This document shows, piece by piece, positions 6,197 through 12,361 of a DNA stretch of 13,884 nucleotides; position 1 is the first letter of the stretch, and each line of letters starts with the position of its first letter. Made by a program: the position numbers and the translations under genes. The stretch comes from JBIOYL01 sp044870185 (GTDB lineage Bacteria > Actinomycetota > CALGFH01). The DNA is taken from the NCBI GenBank assembly GCA_044870185.1, contig JBIOYL010000354.1, forward strand, positions 1 through 13,884. The letters run 5' to 3'. The notes under the pieces were generated by a model. That model was not told the DNA's origin. It saw nothing but the letters and a program-made list of their open reading frames with translations, and searched no databases.

Positions 6197-7174
6197 GTGT
6201 CTTGCATGTATGGACCAGACGTCACCTTTCTGGGCGTGCCACGGGCCGACCTGGCCGATCCGGCCACGTTCGCCGAAGCGGGCGCGGTGGTCGTGGGCGC
6301 CCCGTTCGACGGCGGCACCACCAACCGCCCAGGCGCCCGCTTCGGGCCGCTCGCCATGCGCACCACCGACTACCTCGGCCAGACCGGCTCCCGGCCGCAC
6401 CTTGCGCTCGGCGTCGACGGCCTGCGCGCCCTGCGGGTGGTCGACGTCGGCGACGTGGAGATGCCGCCGGGGGACATCGAGGGCTCCCTGCAGCGCCTGG
6501 AGCAAGCCGTGTTCGAGGTCGCCCGCGCCGGCGCCGTCCCGGTGGTGCTCGGCGGCGACCACTCGATCGCCCTGCCCGACGTCACCGGGGTGGCCCAGCA
6601 CCTGGGCTTCGGCCGGGTGGCGGTGGTCCACTTCGACGCCCACGCCGACACCGCCGACCGCCAGTGGGGCTCGCTGTACGGCCACAGCACGCCGATGCGC
6701 CGGCTGATCGAGTCGGGCGCCGCCCGGGGCGACCGGTTCCTGCAGATCGGCCCGCACGGCTACTGGCCCGGGCCGGAGGTGCTGGCGTGGATGGCCGAGC
6801 GGCGCATGCGCAGCTTCGGGATGGCCGAGATCGTGCGCCGCGGCCTGGACGACTGCCTGGACGAGGCCTTCGCCGTCGCCGTCGCCGACTGCGACGGGGT
6901 GTTCCTGTCCGTCGACGTGGACGTGGTCGACCCGGGCATGGCGCCGGGGACGGGCACGCCCGAGCCGGGCGGGCTGACCGGCCGCCAGCTCCTGGACGCG
7001 GTGCGCCGCTGCGCCCTGGAGCTGCCCGTCGTCGGCCTGGACGTGGTCGAGCTGTCGCCGCCCTACGACGGTCCCGGCCAGGTCACGGCCATGCTGGCCA
7101 ACCGCGTCGTCCTGGAGGCCCTGTCGGGGATCGCCGGGCGCCGGGCCGATACGATCCCGGGAGGACCCGGATGA
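6197..7174 (+). CDS. speB: Agmatinase / ureohydrolase family protein
   Basis: A 325-residue binuclear manganese hydrolase of the arginase-agmatinase family. Agmatinases convert agmatine to putrescine and urea in polyamine metabolism. Metal-ligand motifs are complete: GGDHS with His122, HFDAHAD with Asp147, His149 and Asp151, and LSVDVDVVDPGMAPGTGTPE with Asp240 and Asp242. GHSTPMRR (162-169) corresponds to the conserved His loop (usually SHGTPF), and GYWPGPE resembles actinobacterial agmatinases. Guanidinobutyrase or another guanidine substrate cannot be excluded. GTG 6197 has TAGGT seven bases upstream; ATG 6206 is an alternative. Its stop codon overlaps (ATGA) the start of a truncated PPOX-type gene. 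No other polyamine gene is adjacent. Confidence 0.92.
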   Translation: MSCMYGPDVTFLGVPRADLADPATFAEAGAVVVGAPFDGGTTNRPGARFGPLAMRTTDYLGQTGSRPHLALGVDGLRALRVVDVGDVEMPPGDIEGSLQRLEQAVFEVARAGAVPVVLGGDHSIALPDVTGVAQHLGFGRVAVVHFDAHADTADRQWGSLYGHSTPMRRLIESGAARGDRFLQIGPHGYWPGPEVLAWMAERRMRSFGMAEIVRRGLDDCLDEAFAVAVADCDGVFLSVDVDVVDPGMAPGTGTPEPGGLTGRQLLDAVRRCALELPVVGLDVVELSPPYDGPGQVTAMLANRVVLEALSGIAGRRADTIPGGPG

Positions 7175-7263
7175 CCGCCATGTCCTACGACGAGTGGCGG
7201 GCGTTCCTGACCGTCCGGCCACGCACGGCCAAGCTGGCGACGGTGCGCGCCGACGGGCGCCGC
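7171..7263 (+). pseudogene. 5' remnant of a pyridoxamine-phosphate-oxidase-like (PPOX/F420-type) gene
   Basis: The ATG overlaps the agmatinase stop (ATGA) and is preceded by GGAGG (7159-7163) at a good distance, so initiation signals are intact. The first ~30 codons read MSYDEWRAFL...RTAKLATVRADGRRS after a short lead. This matches the start of PPOX-class FMN- or F420-binding proteins (typically ...RTAKLATVRADGRPHVAPVWF...). The similarity then stops abruptly in Arg/Gly/Pro-rich sequence and an 18-bp tandem repeat. The frame stays open until 8115 only because the DNA is GC-rich; it runs antisense to DUF2203 and out of frame through the HAD gene. About 100 C-terminal residues are missing, so no functional product is expected. 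Confidence 0.65.
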
Positions 7264-7318
7264 AGCGGGGCAGCCCGGCCGGGCGCAGCGCGTAGCCCAG
7301 TGGCCGTGCGGGCCGGCC

Positions 7319-7354
7319 GGGCCGTGCCGGGCCGGCGGGCCGTGCCGGGCCGGT
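7319..7354. repeat. 18-bp tandem repeat at the remnant/DUF2203 junction
   Basis: Two adjacent copies of GGGCCGTGCCGGGCCGGC (7319-7336 and 7337-7354, one difference in the last base). They lie in the G/C-only stretch between the truncated PPOX-type gene and the stop codon of the DUF2203 gene. The repeat can fold strongly and may mark a deletion or slippage site. Confidence 0.8.
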
Positions 7355-7722
7355 CAGCCCGGCGGGTCGCTCAGGGGCCGGCGGCCGGCGAAGCCGCTCT
7401 CCGGCCAGTGCCACCAGGCGACCTCGGGCTCGCCGGAAAGCCAGCACAGGAAGTAGGTGCGGCCGCTCGGGCTCTTGGCCGGGAAGTCGACCAGGCCGGC
7501 GTCGACGTCGCGCAGGACGATGCCCTGCTCGCCGAGCGCATCGAGCTCGGCCTGGAGCTCAAAGGCGCTGCCGCCCGCCTTGGCGTGGCCGTTCCCGGCC
7601 GCCGTGGCCGGGCGCTCGCCGGCGCCGGACCGGACCGCCGCGGCGAGGGCACCGATCCGCTCCACGGCCATCCGCACCCGCGGCAGGGCGCGGTTGGCCT
7701 GGTCAACGGTCCAGATGCGCAT
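7354..7722 (-). CDS. DUF2203 domain-containing protein
   Basis: The 122-residue protein starts with RIWTVDQANRALPRVRMAVERI, typical of the DUF2203 family. The middle part has the helical ELQAELDALGEQGIVLRD, and the end has GLVDFPAK...FLCWLSGEPEVAWWH...GFAGRRPL, the strongly conserved family C-terminus with Trp-Trp-His. A Gly/Ala-rich insert (about 31-51) separates the first helix from the rest. The family is widespread in actinomycetes and other soil bacteria; its function is unknown. ATG 7722 has GGGAGG ten bases upstream. A short AAGGAG-led frame (7759-7703) overlaps its start. It is transcribed divergently from the HAD hydrolase gene and convergently with the agmatinase unit. Confidence 0.88.
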   Translation of the reverse strand: MRIWTVDQANRALPRVRMAVERIGALAAAVRSGAGERPATAAGNGHAKAGGSAFELQAELDALGEQGIVLRDVDAGLVDFPAKSPSGRTYFLCWLSGEPEVAWWHWPESGFAGRRPLSDPPG

Positions 7723-7759
7723 CGGCGCTCAGCCTCCCGGCCCGTGCTGCGAGGTCCAC
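7703..7759 (-). other. Possible 18-codon upstream frame overlapping the DUF2203 start
   Basis: On the minus strand AAGGAG (7770-7765) stands five bases before GTG 7759, a better initiation signal than that of the DUF2203 ATG. The frame encodes 18 residues (VDLAARAGRLSADAHLDR) and stops at 7703, inside the DUF2203 gene in another frame. It could couple translation of DUF2203 by termination-reinitiation. Alternatively, the site may be coincidental. Confidence 0.25.
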
Positions 7760-7771
7760 GGTGGCTCCTTG

Positions 7772-7789
7772 TAGATTGGCGGCATCGTA
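7772..7789. promoter_or_regulatory. Divergent promoter region between DUF2203 and HAD genes
   Basis: This is the only A/T-containing patch in the 109-bp divergent intergenic region. It holds -10-like hexamers in both directions: TAGATT (7772-7777, plus) and TACGAT (7789-7784, minus). No convincing -35 hexamer is at the right distance for either, so the call rests on position and composition. Confidence 0.25.
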
Positions 7790-7831
7790 CCCGCCCGGGA
7801 CGGGCAGAGGCGGCAGGAGAGGAGCCTGGGC

Positions 7832-8503
7832 ATGCCACGCGTGTGCGTGTTCGACGTCAACGAGACGCTGCTCGACCTGGCCGCGCTCGACCCGCACTTC
7901 GAGCGCATCTTCGGCGACGCGGCCGCCCGTCGCGCCTGGTTCGAGCAGCTCATCCAACTGGCCCTGGTCACCATCGCGACCGACGCCTACGCCGACTTCG
8001 GCTCGATCGGCATGGCGGCGCTCACCATGACGGCCGAGCGGGCCGGGGTCGTGCTCCACGAGCACGACCGGACGGCGGTGGCCGAGCAGCTGCGGCGGCT
8101 GCCGCCTCACCCTGAGGTGCGGGGCGCCCTGGAGCGCCTGCGCTCGGCCGGCATCCGGCTCGCCTCCCTGACCAACTCGACCGAGCCGGTCGCCCGCGCC
8201 CAGGTCGAGCACGCCGGCCTCGCCGACCTGTTCGAGCAGGTGCTGTCGGCCGACGCCGTGCAGCGCCTCAAGCCGGCGCCCGAGCCCTACCGCATGGCCG
8301 CCGAGCGTCTGGGCGTCGCGCTGGGCGACGTCCGGCTGGTCGCCGCCCACGCCTGGGACGTCGCGGGCGCCCTGCGGGCCGGCTGCGCCGCCGCGTTCGT
8401 GGCCCGGCCCGGCAAGGTGCTCGACCCGCTGGCCGAGCGGCCCGACGTGGTCGGCGCCGACCTCGCGGAGGTGGCCGCCCAGGTGCTGGCCCTGGAGGGC
8501 TGA
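7832..8503 (+). CDS. HAD-superfamily hydrolase, haloacid dehalogenase type II
   Basis: A 223-residue HAD hydrolase of the L-2-haloacid dehalogenase group. Motif I is FDVNETLLDL with the nucleophile Asp8; motif II is LTNSTEP (Asn115, Ser116); motif III is RLKPAPEPY (Lys147); motif IV is VAAHAWDVAGA (Asp176). A helical cap lies between motifs I and II (about 20-95). Motif IV has His where characterised L-2-haloacid dehalogenases have Asn (SSNAWD), and the active-site Arg known from those enzymes is not obvious, so dehalogenation is not assured; a phosphatase-like or other ester substrate is possible. ATG 7832 follows a GGAGAGGAG box. It is transcribed divergently from DUF2203 and followed by a 254-bp GC-rich gap. 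Confidence 0.9.
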   Translation: MPRVCVFDVNETLLDLAALDPHFERIFGDAAARRAWFEQLIQLALVTIATDAYADFGSIGMAALTMTAERAGVVLHEHDRTAVAEQLRRLPPHPEVRGALERLRSAGIRLASLTNSTEPVARAQVEHAGLADLFEQVLSADAVQRLKPAPEPYRMAAERLGVALGDVRLVAAHAWDVAGALRAGCAAAFVARPGKVLDPLAERPDVVGADLAEVAAQVLALEG

Positions 8504-8510
8504 GCGGGCC

Positions 8511-8591
8511 GGGACGCGGCCGCCGGCCCCGCCGCCCGACGCGACCGCCCGCCCTCGCCCCCCGGGACGCGGCCACCTGGCCCGCCGCCCG
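8511..8591. repeat. Imperfect 28-bp direct repeat, 53 bp apart
   Basis: Segments 8511-8538 and 8564-8591 both begin GGGACGCGGCC and end CCCGCCGCCCG, matching at 25 of 28 positions. They lie in the non-coding gap after the HAD gene. The region is nearly pure G/C and could be a decayed duplication. Confidence 0.55.
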
Positions 8592-8611
8592 CCCTCGCCG
8601 TCCGCCGCCCC

Positions 8612-8664
8612 TTGGCTCCGGCAAGGGTCTTATCGTATGTCCTGTCTGGGTGGACCGGTAGACT
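8612..8664 (+). promoter_or_regulatory. Probable promoter region of the RraB-like gene
   Basis: After about 100 bp of almost pure G/C, an A/T-containing patch carries TTGGCT (8612-8617) and TATGTC (8636-8641) with an 18-bp spacer. A second good -10-like TAGACT is at 8659-8664 without a matching -35. Either would give a leader of roughly 90-110 nt before GTG 8758. Position and composition support a promoter; the exact hexamers are uncertain. Confidence 0.35.
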
Positions 8665-8757
8665 TCCTCGGGCGCCGAGGCGGGCGGCCGCCCGCCGCGC
8701 ATGTCCCGCGGCCGCCCGCCGCCCGGCGGGCGGCACCGCTACGAACGAAAGGCACCC

Positions 8758-9198
8758 GTGGGCCTGCGCAACCTGTTCCGGCGCAAGCATCGCCGCGCCA
8801 CTGCCGCCGGCACCGCCCAGCCGGCCGCCGGCGTGCAGCCGGCCCCCGGCACCGCCCAGCCGGCCGCCGGCCACCTGGTCCGGCGACCGGACTCCGGGCT
8901 GGACCTGGACGCCGTCGAGCGGCTGCGCCGGGATACCAGGCTGGTGCTCGACCTGCAGCTCGAGCACCAGCTGGAGTTCCCCGACGAGCACGCCGCCCGC
9001 CGCGCAGCCGGCCGCCTGGCCGCCGACGGCTTCCGGGCCGGCCTGCATCCGGGGATGGGCCAGCGCTGGCTCGTCCTGGCCACGCACGTGACCCGGCTGA
9101 GCTCGGCCGGCCTGGGCGAGCTCGAGGCGTACATGCAGGAGGTCGCCGCGGCCGATGGGGGCGTCTACGACGGCATGCAGCCGACCACCTGGCAGTAG
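8758..9198 (+). CDS. RraB-like (ribonuclease E inhibitor family) protein
   Basis: The 146-residue product has a basic N-terminus (RNLFRRKHRR) and a Pro/Ala-rich tandem repeat (TAQPAAG, about 19-38). A compact domain (about 45-146) resembles RraB, the regulator of ribonuclease activity B: LEFPDEHAARRAAGRLAADGF (72-92), a strand RWLVLATHV, a helix GELEAYMQEVAAADGG, and YDGMQPTTW, corresponding to the YDGW segment near the end of E. coli RraB. In E. coli RraB binds RNase E and modulates mRNA decay. Whether this distant homologue does so is inference. GTG 8758 is chosen because AAAGG lies five bases upstream; ATG 8701 is an alternative that would add 19 residues. The ThuA lipoprotein gene begins 9 nt downstream, so the two are probably co-transcribed. 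Confidence 0.75.
   Translation: MGLRNLFRRKHRRATAAGTAQPAAGVQPAPGTAQPAAGHLVRRPDSGLDLDAVERLRRDTRLVLDLQLEHQLEFPDEHAARRAAGRLAADGFRAGLHPGMGQRWLVLATHVTRLSSAGLGELEAYMQEVAAADGGVYDGMQPTTWQ
8809..8871. repeat. 24-bp direct repeat inside the RraB-like gene
   Basis: Segments 8809-8832 and 8848-8871 are identical over 24 bp (starting GGCACCGCCCAG), with a 39-bp period, in frame. They encode two copies of GTAQPAAG in the flexible N-terminal region. The perfect match suggests a recent duplication. Confidence 0.85.
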
Positions 9199-9207
9199 AG
9201 GCTGCTG

Positions 9208-10026
9208 GTGAAGCTCAGGAGGCTGTCGGCCGGGCTGGCGCTGCTCGCGCTGGCCGCCGGCTGCACCGGGCAGGGCCCGGCGCGGGCGCCCGGCCCGACG
9301 GCGACGGCGCCCGCGCCGGGCCCGGGCACCGGGCGGCCCGCGGGCGCGGTGCGCGTGCTCGTCTTCTCCAAGACCGCCGGGTTCCGCCACGCCTCGATCC
9401 CGGCCGCCGTGGCCGCGGTCGAGCGGCTCGGCCGCGAGCACGGCTTTGCGGTGGACGCGACCGAGGACGCCGGCGCCTTCACCGACGCGGGGCTGGCCCG
9501 CTACCGGGCGGTCGTGTTCCTGAGCACGACCGGCGACGTGCTGGACGACGCCGAGCAGGCCGCCTTCGAGCGCTGGGTGCGCGCGGGCGGCGGGTTCGCC
9601 GGCGTGCACGCGGCGGCCGACACCGAGTACGGCTGGGCCTGGTACGGCCGGCTGGTCGGCGCCCGCTTCGCGCGTCACCCGGCCGTCCAGCCGGCCGTGG
9701 TCCGGGTGACCGACCGCCGGCATCCCTCCACCACACCCCTGCCCGAGCGCTGGGCGCGCACCGACGAGTGGTACGACTTCCGCGCCGACCCACGCGGCCA
9801 GGTGCACGTGCTCGCCACCGTCGACCCGGCGAGCTACCGAGGCGGCACCATGGGCGCCGACCATCCGATCGCCTGGTGCCAGACGGTCGACGGCGGCCGC
9901 TCCTGGTATACGGCCCTCGGCCACACGGTCGCGAGCTGGTCGGAGCCGCGCTTCCTCGCCCACGTGCTCGGCGGCATCCGCTACGCGGCCGGCCTCGCCG
10001 CCGGCGACTGCCGCCTCGGACCGTGA
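9208..10026 (+). CDS. ThuA-domain lipoprotein
   Basis: A 272-residue exported protein with a lipoprotein signal peptide (MKLRR, hydrophobic core, lipobox LAAGC, Cys19) and a short Pro/Ala/Gly linker. A full ThuA-like (class I glutamine-amidotransferase-like fold) domain runs from about 48 to 265. Family hallmarks include VRVLVFSKTAGFRHASI, VVFLSTTGDVLDD, FAGVHAAADTEYGW, YDFRADPRG and PIAWCQTVDGGRSWYTALGH. ThuA is linked to trehalose utilisation in rhizobia, and related domains occur in secreted sugar-processing proteins; the substrate here is unknown. GTG 9208 has AGAGG six bases upstream, overlapping the stop of the RraB-like gene. A 7-bp hairpin follows the stop codon. Confidence 0.92.
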   Translation: MKLRRLSAGLALLALAAGCTGQGPARAPGPTATAPAPGPGTGRPAGAVRVLVFSKTAGFRHASIPAAVAAVERLGREHGFAVDATEDAGAFTDAGLARYRAVVFLSTTGDVLDDAEQAAFERWVRAGGGFAGVHAAADTEYGWAWYGRLVGARFARHPAVQPAVVRVTDRRHPSTTPLPERWARTDEWYDFRADPRGQVHVLATVDPASYRGGTMGADHPIAWCQTVDGGRSWYTALGHTVASWSEPRFLAHVLGGIRYAAGLAAGDCRLGP

Positions 10027-10048
10027 CCCGGGCCGGCGGACGCCCGGG
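10027..10048. terminator. Hairpin between convergent thuA-like and hppD genes
   Basis: CCCGGGC (10027-10033) pairs with GCCCGGG (10042-10048) around an 8-nt loop, directly after the ThuA gene stop and in the gap between two convergent genes. There is no T-run, but such U-less stems are common in high-GC actinomycetes. Termination is inferred from position. Confidence 0.4.
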
Positions 10049-10122
10049 GTGTGACGAGCCGTCGACGGCGGATGGCCGGGTGCGCTCGCCCCCGATCCGG
10101 GCGCGGCGCCCGGCGGGCACCG

Positions 10123-11241
10123 CTACAGGTTGCCGCGGCGCTCCTGCTCGCGCTCGAGCGCGACGAACAGCGCCTTGAAGTTGCCCTCGCCGAAGCCGCG
10201 CGAGCCGTGCCGCTCGATCATCTCGAAGAACACGGTGGGCCGGTCCTGGGCCATCGCGGTGAAGATCTGCAGCAGGTAGCCCTCGTCGTCCCGGTCGGCC
10301 AGGATGCCCAGCTCCCGCAGGACGTCGATGTCGAGCTCCAGGTCGGCGAAGCGCTCGCGGAGCTCGTCGTAGTAGGTGTCGGGCACCCGCATGAACTCCA
10401 GCCCGCGGGCGGTCAGGGTGCGCACCGTGGCGACGATGTCGTCGGTGGCGATCGCGATGTGCTGCACGCCCGGGCCGCGGTAGAACGCGAGGTACTCGTC
10501 GATCTGCGAGCGCCGCTTGCCCTTGGCCGGCTCGTTGATCGGGAACTTGATGCGGCCCTCGCCGTCCCAGACCACCTTGCTCATGAGCGCCGAGTACTCG
10601 GTCGAGATCGCCTCGTCGGTGAAGTGGACGAGCTGGGTGAAGCCCATGACCTTCTCGTAGAAGGCGACCCATTCGTTCATCCTGCCGAGCTCGACGTTGC
10701 CGACCACGTGGTCGATGGACTGCAGCCCGACCGGCGGGCGCTCGTCGGCCACCCAGGCGCGCTCCACGTAGCCGGGGGCGAACACGCCCGAGTAGTCGTG
10801 GCGGTCGACAAAGGTGTGGACGGTATCGCCGTAGGTGGCGATGGCGGCCCGGCGCAGCACGCCGTGGTCGTCCTTGTCCTCCCAGGGCTCGGCCACCGGT
10901 CGGGCGCCGCGCTCGACGGCGGCGGCGAAGGCGACGCTCGCGTCCGGCACCCGCAGGGCGACGTCACGCACTCCGTCGCCGTGCAGGGCGACGTGGGCGG
11001 CGATCGGGGCGTCGGGGGTCAGCGCGGTGGTCAGCACCAGGCGGACCGATCCCTGGCGCAGGACGTAGGAGGCGCGGTCGCGTACGCCGGTCTCCGGGCC
11101 GGCGTAGCCGACCAGCTCGTAGCCGTACAGGTTGCGGTAGTAGTGGGCGGCCTGGCGGGCGTTGCCGACCCAGAACTCGATGTGGTCGATGGCCTCCAGG
11201 GCCAGCGGGTCGTGGGGAGACTGCTGCGGGCCGTCGGTCAT
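10123..11241 (-). CDS. hppD: 4-hydroxyphenylpyruvate dioxygenase
   Basis: A 372-residue non-haem Fe(II) enzyme with two vicinal-oxygen-chelate domains. It converts 4-hydroxyphenylpyruvate to homogentisate in tyrosine degradation. The facial triad is visible: His178 (QSIDHVVGNV), His261 (VQHIAIAT) and Glu340 (PTVFFEMIER). Other signatures are FYEKVMGF, EYSALMSKVV, KFPINEPA and GGNF-like GEGNFKALF near the C-terminus. The N-terminal domain starts at AIDHIEFWVGNARQAAHYY. ATG 11241 begins the conserved region with AAGGGA about ten bases upstream; the open frame continues upstream to 11460, but that extension is antisense to an Lrp remnant and looks non-coding. No homogentisate dioxygenase or fumarylacetoacetase lies in the window. 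Length and key residues are intact. Confidence 0.97.
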   Translation of the reverse strand: MTDGPQQSPHDPLALEAIDHIEFWVGNARQAAHYYRNLYGYELVGYAGPETGVRDRASYVLRQGSVRLVLTTALTPDAPIAAHVALHGDGVRDVALRVPDASVAFAAAVERGARPVAEPWEDKDDHGVLRRAAIATYGDTVHTFVDRHDYSGVFAPGYVERAWVADERPPVGLQSIDHVVGNVELGRMNEWVAFYEKVMGFTQLVHFTDEAISTEYSALMSKVVWDGEGRIKFPINEPAKGKRRSQIDEYLAFYRGPGVQHIAIATDDIVATVRTLTARGLEFMRVPDTYYDELRERFADLELDIDVLRELGILADRDDEGYLLQIFTAMAQDRPTVFFEMIERHGSRGFGEGNFKALFVALEREQERRGNL

Positions 11242-11330
11242 GGCGGTCGTCCCTTCTGCGAAGCGGGCCGACGCGGCCGACGGCAGCCGGCACGCATCGA
11301 CGGTGAACCGTCCGGCTGGATGTATCCTCC
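11242..11330. promoter_or_regulatory. Divergent control region of hppD and the Lrp remnant
   Basis: An 89-bp region separates the hppD start (minus) from the first Lrp-remnant ATG (plus). It contains the short palindrome GGAT-GT-ATCC (11318-11327) near the remnant start. On the plus strand TATCCT (11323-11328) could be a -10, without a clear -35. Lrp regulators commonly bind the shared region of such divergent pairs; binding here is inference. Confidence 0.35.
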
Positions 11331-11437
11331 ATGATGCGTAGCGGGCTGGTCGGCTGTCCATCGGCGTCCACCAGCATATGCTCGCGCTGCTGCGCGAGGA
11401 TGGGCGCATGTCGGTCGCGACCCTGGTCGAGCGGGTG
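11331..11437 (+). pseudogene. 5' remnant of an Lrp/AsnC-family regulator gene
   Basis: In one frame the DNA reads IGVHQHMLALLREDGRMSVATLVERV (codons 11360-11437, shown here only in outline: GVHQHMLALLREDGR then MSVATLVERV). This is the first part of the winged HTH of Lrp/AsnC regulators (usual form D-x-x-M-L-x-L-L-R-x-D-G-R-x-S-x-x-x-L-A-E-R-V). No usable in-frame start precedes the conserved part: a stop lies at 11339-11341, and the ATGs at 11331/11334 are in another frame, implying a frameshift near 11341-11360. After LVERV the similarity ends and the ribosome binding site of the next gene follows within 40 bp. About 130 C-terminal residues are absent. It lies divergent to hppD, a familiar place for such a regulator. 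Confidence 0.55.
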
Positions 11438-11486
11438 GAGGACGCCGCCTCCCACAGCAAGCAGGACCTCGAGGAAGGAGGAGCGC

Positions 11487-12356
11487 GTGGTGGTCGACGC
11501 CACCTACGCGGTCACGGGCGCCACCGGCCAGCTGGGCGGGCGCGTCGCGCGCCGCCTCGCGGACAAGGGCGTGGCGCAGCGCCTGGTCGTGCGCGACCCC
11601 GCCCGCGCGCCCAACCTGCCGGGCGCCGAGGTCGTGCAGGCCAGCTACGACGACGGCGGCGCGCTGCGTCGCGCGCTCGACGACGTGGACTGCCTCTTTC
11701 TCGTCTCCGCCTCCGAGTCGCGAGACCGACGACGGGTCCACACCAACGCCGTCGACGCGGCCGTCGCGGCCGGCGTCGAGCGGATCGTCTACACCTCCTT
11801 CGTCGGCGCCGCGCCCCAGGCCACCTTCACCTTCGCCCGGGACCACTGGTACACCGAGGAGCACATCCGCCATACCGGCGTGCGTCACACGTTCCTGCGC
11901 GACAACATGTACCTCGACTTCCTGCCGTCGCTGGCCGGCCCCGACGGCGTCATCCGCGGCCCCGCCGGCAACGGGCGCGTGGCCGCCGTCGCCCGCGATG
12001 ACATCGCCGACGTGGCCGTGGGCGTCCTGCTCACCGACGGCCACGACGGGCGCACCTACGATGTGACGGGGCCGGCGGCGATCACCCTGGACCAGGTCGC
12101 AGCGGAGCTTGCCCGCGTCAGCGGCCGCACCGTCGTCTACCATGCCGAGACCCTCGAGGAGGCCTATGCGTCACGGGCCGCCTACGGCGCCCCCGACTGG
12201 GAGGTCGCCGGCTGGGTGACCTCGTACGCCGCCATCGCTGCCGGCGAGCTGGACGTCGTCAGCGACACCGTCGCCACCGTCGCCGGACATCCGCCCGTCG
12301 GGCTGGCGAGCTACCTGCGCGAGCATCCCGACAGCTACCAGCACCTGCTGCCATAG
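11487..12356 (+). CDS. NmrA-like / atypical SDR NAD(P)-binding protein
   Basis: The 289-residue protein begins with a Rossmann dinucleotide-binding motif, VTGATGQLGGRV (Gly11-x-x-Gly14-x-x-Gly17). It then has VVRDPARAPNLPGAEVVQASYDD, VDCLFLVSASES, AAGVERIVYTSFVGA and HTFLRDNMYLDFLP. This is the pattern of NmrA/QOR2-type NAD(P)H-binding proteins, a branch of extended SDRs that often lack the Tyr-x-x-x-Lys catalytic pair. Such proteins act as NAD(P)H-dependent quinone reductases or redox sensors; the exact role is unknown. GTG 11487 has AAGGAGG (11475-11481) five bases upstream; GTG 11490 is nearly as good. The open frame extends to 11331, but that part is out of frame with the Lrp remnant and shows no similarity. 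The methyltransferase starts 5 nt downstream. Confidence 0.9.
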   Translation: MVVDATYAVTGATGQLGGRVARRLADKGVAQRLVVRDPARAPNLPGAEVVQASYDDGGALRRALDDVDCLFLVSASESRDRRRVHTNAVDAAVAAGVERIVYTSFVGAAPQATFTFARDHWYTEEHIRHTGVRHTFLRDNMYLDFLPSLAGPDGVIRGPAGNGRVAAVARDDIADVAVGVLLTDGHDGRTYDVTGPAAITLDQVAAELARVSGRTVVYHAETLEEAYASRAAYGAPDWEVAGWVTSYAAIAAGELDVVSDTVATVAGHPPVGLASYLREHPDSYQHLLP

Positions 12357-12361
12357 CGGGG

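Noticed and set aside
6086..7447. 453-codon minus-strand open frame over the agmatinase gene
   Set aside because: It is antisense to conserved metal-binding motifs and no protein family is recognisable.
7171..8115. Full-length protein from the PPOX-like start through to 8115
   Set aside because: After ~31 codons it reads antisense DUF2203 and out-of-frame HAD sequence; only the N-terminal remnant is supported.
8287..9963. Long minus-strand open frame (558 codons) across the HAD, RraB-like and ThuA genes
   Set aside because: It is antisense to three recognisable genes and its translation is low-complexity.
10051..11334. 427-codon plus-strand open frame over hppD
   Set aside because: It is antisense to hppD, and its Val/Asp/Gly/His-rich composition is a codon-structure artefact.
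11242..11460. N-terminal extension of hppD up to 11460
   Set aside because: Conserved VOC-domain sequence begins just after ATG 11241, and the extension is antisense to the Lrp remnant.
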